Shown here piece by piece: positions 47,148-57,509 of a stretch of 64,000 nucleotides of DNA. The position numbers were made by a program, and so were the translations under genes. A model generated the notes under the pieces. The model did no database searches. It saw only the letters and a program-made list of their open reading frames with translations, and was not told where the DNA came from. This DNA comes from JADJOY01 sp016713535 [NCBI: Deltaproteobacteria bacterium] (GTDB taxonomy: Bacteria; JADJOY01). Location: the NCBI GenBank assembly GCA_016713535.1, contig JADJOY010000022.1:124001-188000 (forward strand). The letters run 5' to 3'. Each line of letters opens with the position of its first letter. Position 1 is the stretch's first letter.

Positions 47148-49108
47148 ATGAGCGACACTCCCCCCGGCGCCACTGAGCCCGCTCAACCGGCAACCGATCC
47201 CGCGGAAGCCGACGACCCCACCCTCGACCACGGGGGTGGACACGGTGGTGCCGGACTCGCTGCGCTTGCCCTTGGAGCGCTGGGAGTCGTGTACGGCGAC
47301 ATTGGCACGAGCCCGCTCTACGCGATCAAGGAATGCTTCCACGGGATTCATGCGATCGAGGTGAACGCAGATAACATCCTCGGCGTTCTCTCGCTCGTGT
47401 TCTGGTCGCTCACGGGGGTGGTGAGCTTCAAGTACCTTGGCTTCGTGGTGCACGCCGACAACCGGGGCGAGGGCGGAATTTTCGCGCTCCTCGCCCTCGT
47501 CCCTGGCGCACGCGAGCGACTCGCCGACCGTGCGACGAAGGTCGCCGTGTTCGCGGCGCTCATGGGCGCATCGCTCCTCTACGGCGACGGCATGATCACG
47601 CCGGCGATCTCGGTCCTGTCCGCCGTCGAGGGGCTCGAGGTTGCCACCCGCGCCGCCCATGGTGCGGTCGTGCCGCTGACCTGCTTCATCCTGATCGGTC
47701 TGTTCATGGCCCAGCGCCGCGGAACGGCGGGCATCGGCCGGGTCTTCGGCCCCGTGATGGCTGTTTGGTTCATCACCATCGCGTCGCTCGGTGTGCGAGG
47801 GATCCTCCTCCACCCCCAGGTCCTCACCGCGTTGAATCCGGCCCATGCCGTCTCGTTCTTCGCAACCCATCACGTCCATGGCTTCGTGGTGCTCAGTTCG
47901 GTCGTGCTCTGCATCACCGGCGGCGAGGCGCTCTACGCCGACCTCGGTCACTTCGGACGCAAGCCAATCGAGCTGAGCTGGTTCTCGTTCGTATTCCCCT
48001 CGCTGGTCCTGAACTACTTTGGCCAGGGCGCATTGCTGCTCGCCCACCCCGAGGCAGCCACGAACCCATTCTTCGGGCTCGTCCCCAGGCTCCTCCTGCT
48101 GCCGGTCGTCGCGCTATCAACCGCAGCCACGGTGATCGCCTCGCAAGCGCTCATCACGGGGAGCTTCTCGCTCACCCAGCAAGCAATCCAACTTGGATAC
48201 TGTCCGCGGCTCCAGATCATCCACACCTCGCGCCGGATGCGTGGCCAGATCTACATCCCGGCCGTCAACGGTGCGCTCGCCGTGGCGTGCGTAGCCCTCG
48301 TCCTGCTCTTCCGCGAATCGAGTCGCTTGGCAGCTGCGTACGGAATCGCCGTCACGGCAACGATGGCGATCACATCGATCCTGTATTTCGTGGTCGTCAC
48401 CCGAAACTGGGGCTGGTCGCTCTGGAAGGCGATCCCGCCGGTGGCACTGTTCCTGGCATTCGACCTCACATACTTCGGCTCCAACCTGCTCAAGGTGGTC
48501 GACGGCGGGTGGGTGCCGATCCTGATCGCCACGCTCCTGCTGATCGCGATGTCGGCCTGGAAGGAGGGACGCGCCGAACTTGGCAAGCGCATCAGCGAGG
48601 CCTCCTTCCGCTCGACCTTTTACTCGCCGAGATCCACCGGAACGCTCTTCATCGCGTCAAAGGGACCGCGGTATTCCTCTCGTCGCTGAGCTCCGGAACT
48701 CCGCCGTCCCTGCTCCACCATCTCAAGCACAATCAGGTGCTTCACGAGCAGGTGGTGCTGCTCACGATCCAGGTTGCCGACGTGCCGAAGGTCGCGGGCG
48801 AAGGACGCCTGGAGCTCAAACCCCTCGGCGAAGGGTTCTACCGCCTCATCGCGCACTACGGCTTCATGGAGACGCCGAACGTGCCGGACATCGTCAGTCG
48901 CGCGAGCGCGCTCGGCCTGAAGGCCGAGCCGATGCTCACCAGCTACTTTCTCAGTCGCGAGACGTTACGTCCGACAGGCATCGGCCACATGTCGAGATGG
49001 CGCAAAGAGCTGTTCGCGCTGATCTCCCGGAACGCGCGCCCCCCCTCGGATTACTTCGGCCTGCCACCGGGTCGCGTCATCGAGTTGGGCCTCCAGATCG
49101 AAATCTGA
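47148..49108 (+). CDS. kup: KUP-family potassium uptake protein, one frameshift
   Basis: Kup imports K+ with protons. The ATG at 47148 gives the family start GVVYGDIGTSPLYAIKECF and DNRGEGGIFALLALV, MGASLLYGDGMITPAISVLS and IASQALITGSFSLTQQAIQL. After about residue 485 the frame is lost; one added C at 48606-48609 restores the family linker LDLLLAEIHRNALHRVKGTA and the C-terminal domain ending SDYFGLPPGRVIELGLQIEI, 653 residues in all. It has about 12 membrane helices. It lies 76 bases after hppA and may share its transcript; a terminator follows. Confidence 0.92.
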
Positions 49109-49116
49109 GCGCGGGC

Positions 49117-49137
49117 GTGAGCCTTCGCTCACTTTTT
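49117..49137 (+). terminator. Intrinsic terminator after kup
   Basis: GTGAGC, CTTC loop, GCTCAC and TTTTT form a clear intrinsic terminator eight bases after the kup stop. Confidence 0.8.
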
Positions 49138-49138
49138 C

Positions 49139-49167
49139 GTGACATCGGTCACGGCGGTTGCTATAAG
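49139..49167 (+). promoter_or_regulatory. Sigma70-like promoter for the porin pair
   Basis: GTGACA at 49139-49144 and TATAAG at 49162-49167 have 17-base spacing, with TGC before the -10 as an extended element. It lies right after the kup terminator and 72 bases before the first porin ATG. Confidence 0.6.
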
Positions 49168-49238
49168 AGCGCGCTCGCAATCGGCGAGCGGCATCGCCAC
49201 GAAGACTCCCCCCTCCCACCATCTCTGCCCGCCGCCTC

Positions 49239-50756
49239 ATGAGCAGCGAACCGCGTTCGCCACGAAACATCACGGTCAGGTCCACTGTTCGAACCGGAGC
49301 GTCATCCCTGGGCGACGAAACGCGCTTCCGTTCGCTCGGCGTGTCACTGCTATTCGGGGTGGGGCTGGCCTTTGTAGCGCTCGGAGCGCCCAGTCCAGCG
49401 GCGGCGCAGAGCGGACCGTTCTTCGACGAGTTCGCGACCTCGGCTCGAACTGGCGGAATGGGGCAAGCGTTCACAGGCCTCGCCGATGACCCGTCGGCGG
49501 CCTACTACAACCCCGGCGGACTCGGGTTCGTCGCCGATCAGACTTACATCGGCTGGCACTACTCGAAGCCGCGGCTCGACTTGAACTACAGAGGATCCAG
49601 CCAAGGCGGACGTCCACTTCGACGTGCCGCCCACTCGTGGCTTGTCAGTCGGAAAGACCAGTCACCTGGCGCCGGCCGGGCTTCGCGAGGAGTTTCCATG
49701 GCTGGAGGCGTTCCACTGGGGCGGTGCGGTGTTCCTGAGCCTCCCAGAGATCAACAGCTTCCGTAGCTACGCCGACGAAACGACCCCGTACTTCTTCCGA
49801 TACGACACGCGGCCGGACGTGCTGTCGATTGCGATCTCCGCAGGCTGGCAAGCCCTCGAGTGGCTATCGATCGGCGCGGGAGTGATGACGACGGTCTCGA
49901 GCTTTCAGACCACCGCCGCCAACGTGCGCCTGCCCGAGTTGGTGTGCGCGATCATCGAAAACCCTCCTCCGCAATGTGGCGAGTTTCCGCAGCCTGATCC
50001 GACGAAGGGCCTGGATTTGTCGCTCCAGCAACGCTTACCCGCGGAGCTGACTCCGGTGGCCGGACTTCTCGTCAAGGTGCCGACCCCGTTCCTCGCGTCG
50101 GCGACGAGTCTTGGCTTCTCGTGGCGCGGTGAGATCGGAAACGATTTCGGAACCGGCCCGGAAACCACTTCGTTCGGATACCGGGATCCCGAGACGGGCG
50201 TCTTCGTGCCCATCATTCCGAAGCCCGGGCAGCCGCCGCCGGTCATCCCGATCATCAACTTCATTGGCTTCTCTCCTCAGCAGTACAGCTTCGGCATTGG
50301 CCTCCACCCCACCGCCGACCTAACCGTCGACGTCGATGGCACGTACAAGATCTGGAGTGCGTTCCGTCAGTTCCAAGAGACCAAACCCGATCCGCCGTTC
50401 GAGGATCGGTTCGTTCCCCGGATCGGCGCCGAGTACCGGATCCCCTTCCCGATCGAACACTGGCTCCTCGGCTCCGCGAGGTCCACCTGCGCGCCGGCTA
50501 CACGTACGAGCCGACGCCGAATCCATCTCTCGACGGTCGTACCAACATCCTCGACTCGAACCAGCACGTCGTGGCGGGCGGCATCGGCATTGGAACCCGG
50601 TTCATCGAGGCGGCGAACCTGCGTCTCGATCTCTTCTATCAGGTTCACCTGCTCCAGGATCGAGCACGACGCAACGACCTGGATGCCACGTGGGGACGGT
50701 ACGAGTTCGGCGGCGACGTGTGGAGCTTCGGGATGGAGGGGAACGTTGACTGGTGA
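49239..50756 (+). CDS. FadL/OmpP1-type outer-membrane protein, two frameshifts
   Basis: The N terminus has a signal-like stretch ending PAAAQSGPFFDEF, followed by MGQAFTGLADDPSAAYYNPG, the FadL/OmpP1 hallmark. Later strands such as FFRYDTRPDVLSIAISAGWQ are typical of a beta-barrel. The frame changes at about 49590-49605 and again at about 50471; repairing both gives about 505 residues ending in YEFGGDVWSFGMEGNVDW. FadL-type channels carry hydrophobic molecules, for example fatty acids or aromatic compounds. It is a paralogue of the next gene, and a good promoter lies upstream. Confidence 0.82.
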
Positions 50757-52179
50757 CCGCACACGCGGGAGTCGCGTCGTGGCGATCCTCCTCCTGGTCG
50801 TCGCAGCGGGGCCAGCGGGCCGGTCGCATGCGCAGACCGGCATTCCGTTCGACGAATACGGGGCGGGGGCACGCAGCTCCGCCATGGGGCAGGCGTTCAC
50901 CGGGATCGCCGACGACCCCTCTGCCGCCTATTACAACCCGGCGGGACTCGCGTGGGCGCCGGTTACCACGGCAATCGGCTTCCGATATGCAAAGCCGGTC
51001 ACGAGTTACACGAGCTCGTGCCTGATCGCGCGTTCCGGTGCCTGCCCCTCGATCGGCATCACCGATCCGATCCCCTCCGAACCACCACCGATCCCGCTGC
51101 ACGTCGACTTCAACTCTCCGTCGGTCACCGCGCTCACGATCAACACGATCTCGGCGCTCGACTATGACGCCGTCAACGCGAAGCTGCCCTGGCTCAAACC
51201 GCTGACCTTCGGTGCGGCGGTGATGCTCGCGCTCCCGGACCTCAACACTTTCTCGACCTTCCCCGACATCGGGGAGCCGTATTTCTTCCGCTTCGACACG
51301 CGGCCGGACGTGCTCTCGATCGCGCTCTCGATGGCGTACGCGTTCGGAGACTGGGTCTCGGTCGGAGCCGGCATACTCCCGACGATCAATAGCCTGCAGT
51401 CGAATACCACCATCGTGACCTTGAACTGCGAGGGCACACCTGTCGATCTCGGCATCGAGCAGACGGGCCGGGTCGTCGTGACGCCGATCGCAGGAATTCT
51501 GGTACGGCCCCACGTCCTCGACCTCGAGAACCTTCTCAGCATCGGCTTCTCGTACCGAGGCGAGATCAAGAACGTGTTCGGAACCGGTCCGACCCACCTC
51601 ATCTACGGAACCGTGGACGAGAATGGCGTGTTCAATCCGCTCCCTGGGCTCGACGCCTTCGTGGTGAACGCGAGTGGCTACGCCCCGGAGCAGTTCACCC
51701 TGGGGATCGGAGTTCATCCGGCCGAACGGATGGTGATTGGCATCGACGTCACACAGAAGCAGTGGTCCGGGTGGCATTACTGGCTCGATCGACCACCAGA
51801 GCCGAACTTCGACAACGTCTTCGTCTACCGTGTCGGCGGCGAGTACATGTTCCCGATGTACGAGGACGTGGCGCTGCCGGCGACCGTACTGAGCGGGCTG
51901 ACCGTGCGTCTCGGCTACTACTACGAGCCAAGCCCGCAGCGGGATGCGACCCTCGACGGTCGCCAAAACATCCTCGATAGCAACCAGCACGTCGTATCGG
52001 CCGGCCTGGGCATCGGAACGCAGGTCATGAAGCGCTTCAACATCCGATACGACCTCCTGTTCCAAATGCACATGCTCGAATCGCGTACCACCGAGAACAC
52101 GGGTGACAGCCGTTTTGGCCCGCTCACCGCCAAGGGCAACGTCTACGACTTCGGGCTAGAAGTCAGCTTCGAGTTCTGA
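50746..52179 (+). CDS. FadL/OmpP1-type outer-membrane protein
   Basis: The TTG at 50746 lies just after GGAGGGG and overlaps the previous stop. It gives 477 residues with a signal peptide ending in RSHAQTGIPF. MGQAFTGIADDPSAAYYNPA is nearly identical to the first porin's hallmark, and the strand FFRFDTRPDVLSIALSMAYA also matches, so the two are tandem duplicates. The C terminus ends in VYDFGLEVSFEF with the terminal Phe typical of outer-membrane barrels. It is intact, which helps show that the first copy's breaks are not shared. Confidence 0.87.
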   Translation: MTGDRTRGSRVVAILLLVVAAGPAGRSHAQTGIPFDEYGAGARSSAMGQAFTGIADDPSAAYYNPAGLAWAPVTTAIGFRYAKPVTSYTSSCLIARSGACPSIGITDPIPSEPPPIPLHVDFNSPSVTALTINTISALDYDAVNAKLPWLKPLTFGAAVMLALPDLNTFSTFPDIGEPYFFRFDTRPDVLSIALSMAYAFGDWVSVGAGILPTINSLQSNTTIVTLNCEGTPVDLGIEQTGRVVVTPIAGILVRPHVLDLENLLSIGFSYRGEIKNVFGTGPTHLIYGTVDENGVFNPLPGLDAFVVNASGYAPEQFTLGIGVHPAERMVIGIDVTQKQWSGWHYWLDRPPEPNFDNVFVYRVGGEYMFPMYEDVALPATVLSGLTVRLGYYYEPSPQRDATLDGRQNILDSNQHVVSAGLGIGTQVMKRFNIRYDLLFQMHMLESRTTENTGDSRFGPLTAKGNVYDFGLEVSFEF

Positions 52180-52213
52180 TCGCGCTGGCGCGCGTCGACC
52201 CCGATAGCACGAC

Positions 52214-53476
52214 GTGACACCCCGGGCGGCTCGCGGGAAGACCGTGGTCAAAGCCGGGGCCTGGCTAGCGATCGTGGCGATCGCTGGCGTCAACGCTTGT
52301 GGATCCGGCCAGCCAAGCGGCGCAACCGCTGGTGACTGCCGTCCCCCGCCGCCAGGGACCCGCACCGGCAACCTCGCACTACGGAGAGTCGCGACCGGAT
52401 TCGCGCGTCCGGTCGACCTCGCGCCATTTCCTGGCGCGGGGCGTCGCTGGCTGATCGCCACCCAAGATGGCGCGATCCGCCTAGCCTCCGAGTCGGGATC
52501 GGACTCGGAGTTCTTGGATCTACGCTCCGCCGTCACCGTGGACCACGATTCCGGCCTCCTCGCCGTAGCTCTCGATCCCCACTTCCCCGCCGATTCACGC
52601 GTGTTCGTGCGCTACTCGATCGACTCGCCGCGCCAGACGGTGCTCGACGAGTTCCGGGTTCCACCAGACGACCCCACCCGCGTCGACACGGCAAGCGGAC
52701 GACGCCTCGTGGCAATCGGCCGCGACACGCTCGGCCACGACGGCGGGAGCATCCTGTTCGGACCCGACGGCTTTCTCTACGTGACCGTCGGCGACGGCGG
52801 CCCGCTCGGCGACCCGAAGCGGAAAGCGCAGGATCTCGGCAAGCTCTCCGGCAAGGTCCTGCGACTCGACGTGGACAATGGCGATCCCTACCGGATTCCC
52901 GACTCGAATCCCTTCGTCGCGAAGCCTGGTGCGCGAGCCGAGATCTGGGCATCCGGATTTCGGAACCCATGGCGAGCCAGCTTCGATCGCGAGAACGGCG
53001 ACCTGTGGATAGCCGACGTCGGCGAGAACGAGCGCGAGGAGATCGACCGGGTCGAGGGCGGCTCGGCCGGCGGCCTCAACTTCGGCTGGAGCCGGTTCGA
53101 GGGAACGAAGTGCTTCGACGCGACGGCAGGCTGCGACTCCACCGGGCTGACGCCGCCGGCCCTCGAATACGAGCACATGGAGCCAGGGGGAGCGCCGCAG
53201 GGCGGACCATGTGCAGTCGTGGGTGGCCCGGTGTATCGCGGGTGTGCGATCCCCGAACTTCGCGGTGCCTACTTCTACGGTGACTTCTGCGCTGGCTTCG
53301 TGAAGTCGATCCATTACCGAGATGGTGCGATCACGGACGAGCACGACTGGTCCGACTCCTTTCGCAGGAGCGGCCTCGACTCCGTCTCGGCGTTCGCCGC
53401 CGATACGGACGGCGAACTCTACGTGGTCGACTACGCGGACGGCGACGTATTCCGGATCGTCGCCGAGGGCTCGTGA
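52214..53476 (+). CDS. PQQ-dependent sugar dehydrogenase-like lipoprotein
   Basis: This 420-residue protein starts at a GTG and has a lipoprotein signal (IAGVNAC). The beta-propeller signatures are GHDGGSILFGPDGFLYVTVG then DGG, and EIWASGFRNPWRASFDRENG with WIADVGENEREEIDRV, like soluble aldose sugar dehydrogenases (Asd/YliI) that use PQQ. It would sit on a membrane, probably facing the periplasm. Substrate and PQQ use are inferred from the family only. Confidence 0.85.
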   Translation: MTPRAARGKTVVKAGAWLAIVAIAGVNACGSGQPSGATAGDCRPPPPGTRTGNLALRRVATGFARPVDLAPFPGAGRRWLIATQDGAIRLASESGSDSEFLDLRSAVTVDHDSGLLAVALDPHFPADSRVFVRYSIDSPRQTVLDEFRVPPDDPTRVDTASGRRLVAIGRDTLGHDGGSILFGPDGFLYVTVGDGGPLGDPKRKAQDLGKLSGKVLRLDVDNGDPYRIPDSNPFVAKPGARAEIWASGFRNPWRASFDRENGDLWIADVGENEREEIDRVEGGSAGGLNFGWSRFEGTKCFDATAGCDSTGLTPPALEYEHMEPGGAPQGGPCAVVGGPVYRGCAIPELRGAYFYGDFCAGFVKSIHYRDGAITDEHDWSDSFRRSGLDSVSAFAADTDGELYVVDYADGDVFRIVAEGS

Positions 53477-53483
53477 GCTCGGG

Positions 53484-54296
53484 CTACTTGCTCTTACGGG
53501 AAAAGAAGAGCTTCTGGGCGTTCGCGTAGAGGAACTTGTCGATCACGCCGTCGCGAAGCTTGAGCTCCTGGGCCTCCTGAAGGCACCGATCCATCGCCAG
53601 CACGGGATGGTCCGACGCGAACATGATCTTGTCCTGGCCGCGGGTGTTCATGAACTGGATCAACTCGGGCGGGAAGTACTTGGGGGCGTACGCGGACGTC
53701 ATCATGTGCAGGTTCGCGTACTTCAGCATCAGCCGGATGGCGACGTTCCACCATGGATCAGCGCCGTGGGCCATGACCAGCTTGAGCTCGGGAAAAAAGA
53801 GACACACTTCGTCGAGATAGATCGGATCCTGGCACTTCGCTGGCGCCGGAGGGCCCGGAATGCCAGTGTTCACCGAGACCGGGAGGTCCAGCTCGATGCA
53901 CTTGGCATAGATCGGGTAGTAGACGCGGTCGTCCGGCGGTAAATTGATCATGAAGGGCGTCACCCGCGCGAGGACCAGGTTCTCGTTCCGGGCCAGCCCG
54001 TCGAGGATCCGCACGGCCTTCATTCCCTGCCGCGGGTCGAGGTACACCGAGAGCCCGAAGCGGTCCGGGTGCTTGCGTGCGAAGTCGAGCACGCGATCCT
54101 CGAGATTGTCTCCGACGCATGTCACGATCGCCTTCTCGACGCCGATCCGATCCATCAGATCCAGCGTCTCGGGGATCTCCCAGTTCTTGAACATCTGCTC
54201 GGCACGCTTGAAGTAATCCTCGGCCACCCGGACCAGGAAATCCGGCTTGCCGAGAGCGCCCATGTTGACGTTCACGAAGGCATCGATCGCACGCAT
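53484..54296 (-). CDS. Amidohydrolase-2-like metal-dependent protein lacking the N-terminal HxH
   Basis: The 270-residue protein matches the amidohydrolase 2 (TIM-barrel) family in its C-terminal half: VMAHGADPWW and FASDHPVLAMD. The N terminus MRAIDAFVNVNMGALGK has no HxH at the position where most members have DxHxH, so it may lack one metal or use another ligand. It is the last of four same-strand genes with SDR, molybdopterin oxidoreductase and enoyl-CoA hydratase, so it may act in a degradation pathway as a decarboxylase-like or hydrolase step. Confidence 0.78.
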   Translation of the reverse strand: MRAIDAFVNVNMGALGKPDFLVRVAEDYFKRAEQMFKNWEIPETLDLMDRIGVEKAIVTCVGDNLEDRVLDFARKHPDRFGLSVYLDPRQGMKAVRILDGLARNENLVLARVTPFMINLPPDDRVYYPIYAKCIELDLPVSVNTGIPGPPAPAKCQDPIYLDEVCLFFPELKLVMAHGADPWWNVAIRLMLKYANLHMMTSAYAPKYFPPELIQFMNTRGQDKIMFASDHPVLAMDRCLQEAQELKLRDGVIDKFLYANAQKLFFSRKSK

Positions 54297-54320
54297 CTTC
54301 GTCCTCCCCTCACCGCTCGT

Positions 54321-55232
54321 TCAAATGCTCACCGGCTCCAGCGGTGCCGCACCTGCGACGAGCTCCTCGATCACGGGGCCGAGCTCTGCCGGGCGCCAGC
54401 GCTCTGCCTTTTGTCGCGTCGGCCCGCGCCGCCAGCCATCCGCCAGGGTGATCCGCCCACCCGATACCTCGAAGACTCGTCCCGTCACCCCGGCGGACTC
54501 ACGGCTACCGAGCCAGACCACCAGCGGAGACATGTTCTCAGGGGCCAGAAAATCGAAGGTACCGTCGTCGATCTCGACCTTGTCGAAGCCGATGCTCTCG
54601 GTCATCCGGGTACGAGCGGTCGGCGCGATCGCATTCACCGTGATGCCGTACCGAGACAGCTCCTTGGCAGCGATCACCGTGAATGCCGCGATGCCCGCCT
54701 TCGCCGCGCCGTAATTGCTTTGTCCCGGGTTCCCGAAGATCCCGGAAACGGAGGCGGTGTTGATGATCCGGGCCTCGACCGGCTGCCCCGCCTTCGCGCG
54801 GTCTCGCCAGTGCTCGGCGGCGAAGTGACTAGGGCCGAAGGTCCCCTTGAGATGGACGCGGATGACGGCATCCCATTCGGACTCCGTCATGTTGACCAGC
54901 ATCCTGTCCCGCAGGATCCCGGCGTTGTTCACGAGCACGTCCAGCCGACCAAAGTGCTCGACGGCCGATCGAACGAGCCGCGAGGCGCCATCCCACGACG
55001 CGACGTCGTCGCCGTTGACGATGGCCGCTCCACCGCCCGCGCGGATGCTATCGACGACCTCGCCAGCCGGACCACCGGAGGATCCGGACCCGTCTACGTC
55101 CGCTCCGATGTCGTTCACGACGACCTGGGCGCCCTCGCCGGCAAACATCAGAGCGTGCGCGCGGCCGATGCCGCGCCCAGCGCCCGTCACGATGACTACT
55201 CGCCCTTCGCAGATACCTGCCGCCACATCCAC
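54321..55232 (-). CDS. Short-chain dehydrogenase/reductase, MFE-2/FabG-like
   Basis: This 303-residue protein has VVIVTGAGRGIGRAHALMFA for NAD(P) binding, VVNDIGADVDGSG, VLVNNAGILRD and the YGAAKAG catalytic motif with upstream Ser. The extended stretch after the dinucleotide motif resembles hydroxyacyl-CoA dehydrogenases of the MFE-2 type. It probably oxidises a 3-hydroxyacyl-CoA or similar substrate in the same pathway as the enoyl-CoA hydratase. The start is 85 bases from the oxidoreductase stop. Confidence 0.86.
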   Translation of the reverse strand: MDVAAGICEGRVVIVTGAGRGIGRAHALMFAGEGAQVVVNDIGADVDGSGSSGGPAGEVVDSIRAGGGAAIVNGDDVASWDGASRLVRSAVEHFGRLDVLVNNAGILRDRMLVNMTESEWDAVIRVHLKGTFGPSHFAAEHWRDRAKAGQPVEARIINTASVSGIFGNPGQSNYGAAKAGIAAFTVIAAKELSRYGITVNAIAPTARTRMTESIGFDKVEIDDGTFDFLAPENMSPLVVWLGSRESAGVTGRVFEVSGGRITLADGWRRGPTRQKAERWRPAELGPVIEELVAGAAPLEPVSI

Positions 55233-55317
55233 CTCCAGCGAAGCCGCGTGAGACTAGAACACGTTTCAATCGCGGACAAGCGGGTTGTCGGTCGACGTCT
55301 AGTGACGCGTGAGAGCG

Positions 55318-55842
55318 TCAGGAGTAGCGATCGTCACGCCACGGGCATGCGGTCGAGTAGCCACGCTGCTCCCAGAACCCAGGGCTGTCCGCCTCCAGCC
55401 ACTCGATCCGCTCGATCCACTTGGCGCCTTTCCAGGCGTAAAGCTGCGGCGTGATCATGCGAACGGGACCACCGTGTTCCCGCGCCAGGGGGATTCCATC
55501 CACACGGTGGGCGAGGAGCACGTCGGGCTCGAGGGCCTCGACGAGCGCGATGTTGGTCGAGTAGCCGTCGTACGCATGGCCCATCGCGTGACTCGCGCCC
55601 GCACTCGGACGAGCCAGAGCAGCGACGTCCGCGAAGCGCACCCCGACCCACGCCATGTCCATCTTCGACCAGGTGGTCACGCAGTGGAGCCCGATGAAAT
55701 CATTCCACGAGAGCGTCACCGCGTTCTCGACGGCGCCGTCGATTCGCAGCGTCCAGCGCTCGAGAGGCACGGCCGGATGATGACCCAGATCGAGGACCGG
55801 CCACTTCTCGACCGGGTGCTGACCGATCGGGAGCTTCGGCAT
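55318..55842 (-). CDS. Sulfite-oxidase-like molybdopterin-dependent oxidoreductase
   Basis: The molybdopterin domain is clear: HCVTTWSKMDMAWVGVRF has the cysteine ligand of the molybdenum cofactor. WPVLDLGHHPAVPLERWTLR and PVRMITPQLYAWKGAKWIER are family stretches. I prefer the ATG at 55842 (MPKLPIGQHPVEKWP, 174 residues), since the family begins here; an ATG at 56013 would add 57 non-conserved residues. No signal peptide is evident. The protein is YedY/SuoX-like and probably acts as a soluble oxidoreductase. Confidence 0.78.
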   Translation of the reverse strand: MPKLPIGQHPVEKWPVLDLGHHPAVPLERWTLRIDGAVENAVTLSWNDFIGLHCVTTWSKMDMAWVGVRFADVAALARPSAGASHAMGHAYDGYSTNIALVEALEPDVLLAHRVDGIPLAREHGGPVRMITPQLYAWKGAKWIERIEWLEADSPGFWEQRGYSTACPWRDDRYS

Positions 55843-56019
55843 GCCGTGTCGGTTCGACCACCACCGCCTAAGGGCTCGGCATCGGACACCGACGGGGTCG
55901 CCTTCATCCTCGCCTCGAACCTGGCGCGTAGCTTCGTCCGCGCGGCTAACGATCTGTTCGAGCTTCCCCTCGCCTTCCGCCATGTCGCCCTCGACTGGTG
56001 ATGCTCCATGCATCCACTT

Positions 56020-56801
56020 CTACCGACCGCGGAACCGCGGCTGACGTTTCTCCAGAAACGCCTGCACACCCTCCTGATAGTCGTCGCTCGAAAAGCAGGT
56101 GGCGATCAACTCTTCGACGGCTGTGTCCGAGAGCACACCCGGCGCATGCCGTCGGACCGCGAGTCGGGCGTAGCGCAATGCGAGAGGCGCGTTCCGCGCG
56201 ATCGAGGCCACCCACTCCTTCGTACGCTCGAGCAGATCGACGCTGGGCACCACGCGCTGCACGAGGCCGAGCGCGTGCGCCTCGGGGCCATACACGAACC
56301 GTCCGGTGAGCAGGAGCTCGAGAGCGACGCTCTCACCAGCGACCGCAACGAGTCGCTCGACGGCCTGATGCGGGTACGCGAGGCCCAGCTTGCCCGCAGG
56401 GATTCGAGGAAAGCTTCGTCAGAAGCGATGCGGAGGTCGCACGCGAAAGCGATGAGGCAACCACCGCCGAGACACGGCCCGCCAATCATCGCGATCGACG
56501 GCACCGCGAGTCGCTCGAGCACTCGAATCGTGTCGACGGCACCCTGGTCGTAGCGCCGTGCAAGCCCGGGGTCCGACCGCAGCTGAGCGAACTCACTGAT
56601 ATCGGCGCCAGCGATGAAGTTGCCGGCCGTCCCGGTGATCACGACGGCCCGAACCCCGTCCTGGTTGCCGAGCCACTCGAGCTTGGGCGGGATCTGCTCC
56701 CAGAGCGCGCGGGTCAGCGCACCCCGACTCTCGGGCCGGTCGAGCGTCAGCCAACCGATCGATCCATCGACTCGGGCGTGGAGTGCATCGACCTCGGTCA
56801 T
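56020..56801 (-). CDS. Enoyl-CoA hydratase/isomerase, one frameshift
   Basis: The ATG at 56801 gives a protein with GNFIAGADISEFAQL and PCLGGGCLIAFACDLRIAS, the two oxyanion-hole strands of the crotonase fold. The frame is lost after SDEAFL; one missing base at about 56405 restores GIPAGKLGLAYPHQAVERLV and YGPEAHALGLVQRVVP, giving 260 residues. It should hydrate an enoyl-CoA or isomerise it. It is the first gene of a four-gene minus-strand set. Confidence 0.86.
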
Positions 56802-56980
56802 GGGACTGCTCCTTTCGCCGCGGCCACCCACATCCAACTCGCCGCGGGCTGATTCTGCGTCGCACCGGAGAGGTCGGCAATCGCCTGGCGGACTGGCCGT
56901 TCCGCACCCGCTGTGATTCAAGCCCGGCCTCTGTCATTCTTGCCGGGCTCGAGGTTGCCGCGAACCACCGTGAGGTCCTC
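56802..56980. other. Divergent gap upstream of hydratase and flavin reductase
   Basis: The 179 bases contain no dyad or clear promoter hexamers that I can support, although both divergent genes should start from here. Confidence 0.35.
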
Positions 56981-57487
56981 ATGTCCGAGCCGCCGTCGAT
57001 CGCAGCCGATCAGTTCAAAGCGCTCATGGGCAGCTTCGCCGCCGGTGTCACCGTCGTGACCACCCGGGATCTCCATGGGAACCCCTGGGGGCTGACGGCG
57101 ACGGCCTTCTCGTCACTGTCGCTCGATCCGCCGCTTTGCTTGGTCTGTATCGATCGGCGCACCGCCAGCCACAGACCGCTCGTCGACTCCGGGCGCTTCG
57201 CCGTCAGCATGCTCACCGATCAGCAGCAGGACCTGTCGAACCACTTCGCCAGCAAGCTCTCCGACAAGTTCGCGGGCGTGCCCTGGATCCCCGGCACGGT
57301 CACCGCGATTCCGGTTCTGAGCGAAGCCCTGGCGTGGATGGAGTGCTCGGTGGCCGCCATTCACGACGGTGGCGACCACGACATCTTCGTCGGCCGGATC
57401 CTGAGCGCCCACCTGCGTGACGGGAAGCCCTTGATCTACTGGCGCGGCGCGTACGCCGACCTCACCTCGCGACCCAAGGCCTGGTGA
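56981..57487 (+). CDS. Flavin reductase family FMN-binding protein
   Basis: The ATG at 56981 gives 168 residues with AAGVTVVTTRDLHGNPWGLT and FSSLSLDPPLCLVCIDRRTA, the FMN/flavin-reductase-like split-barrel signature. Such proteins supply reduced flavin to monooxygenases. No monooxygenase gene is near, but the SDR follows 22 bases later, so the pair may be co-transcribed. Confidence 0.85.
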   Translation: MSEPPSIAADQFKALMGSFAAGVTVVTTRDLHGNPWGLTATAFSSLSLDPPLCLVCIDRRTASHRPLVDSGRFAVSMLTDQQQDLSNHFASKLSDKFAGVPWIPGTVTAIPVLSEALAWMECSVAAIHDGGDHDIFVGRILSAHLRDGKPLIYWRGAYADLTSRPKAW

Positions 57488-57509
57488 ACCCCACGCAGGA
57501 GGTGTCCTC

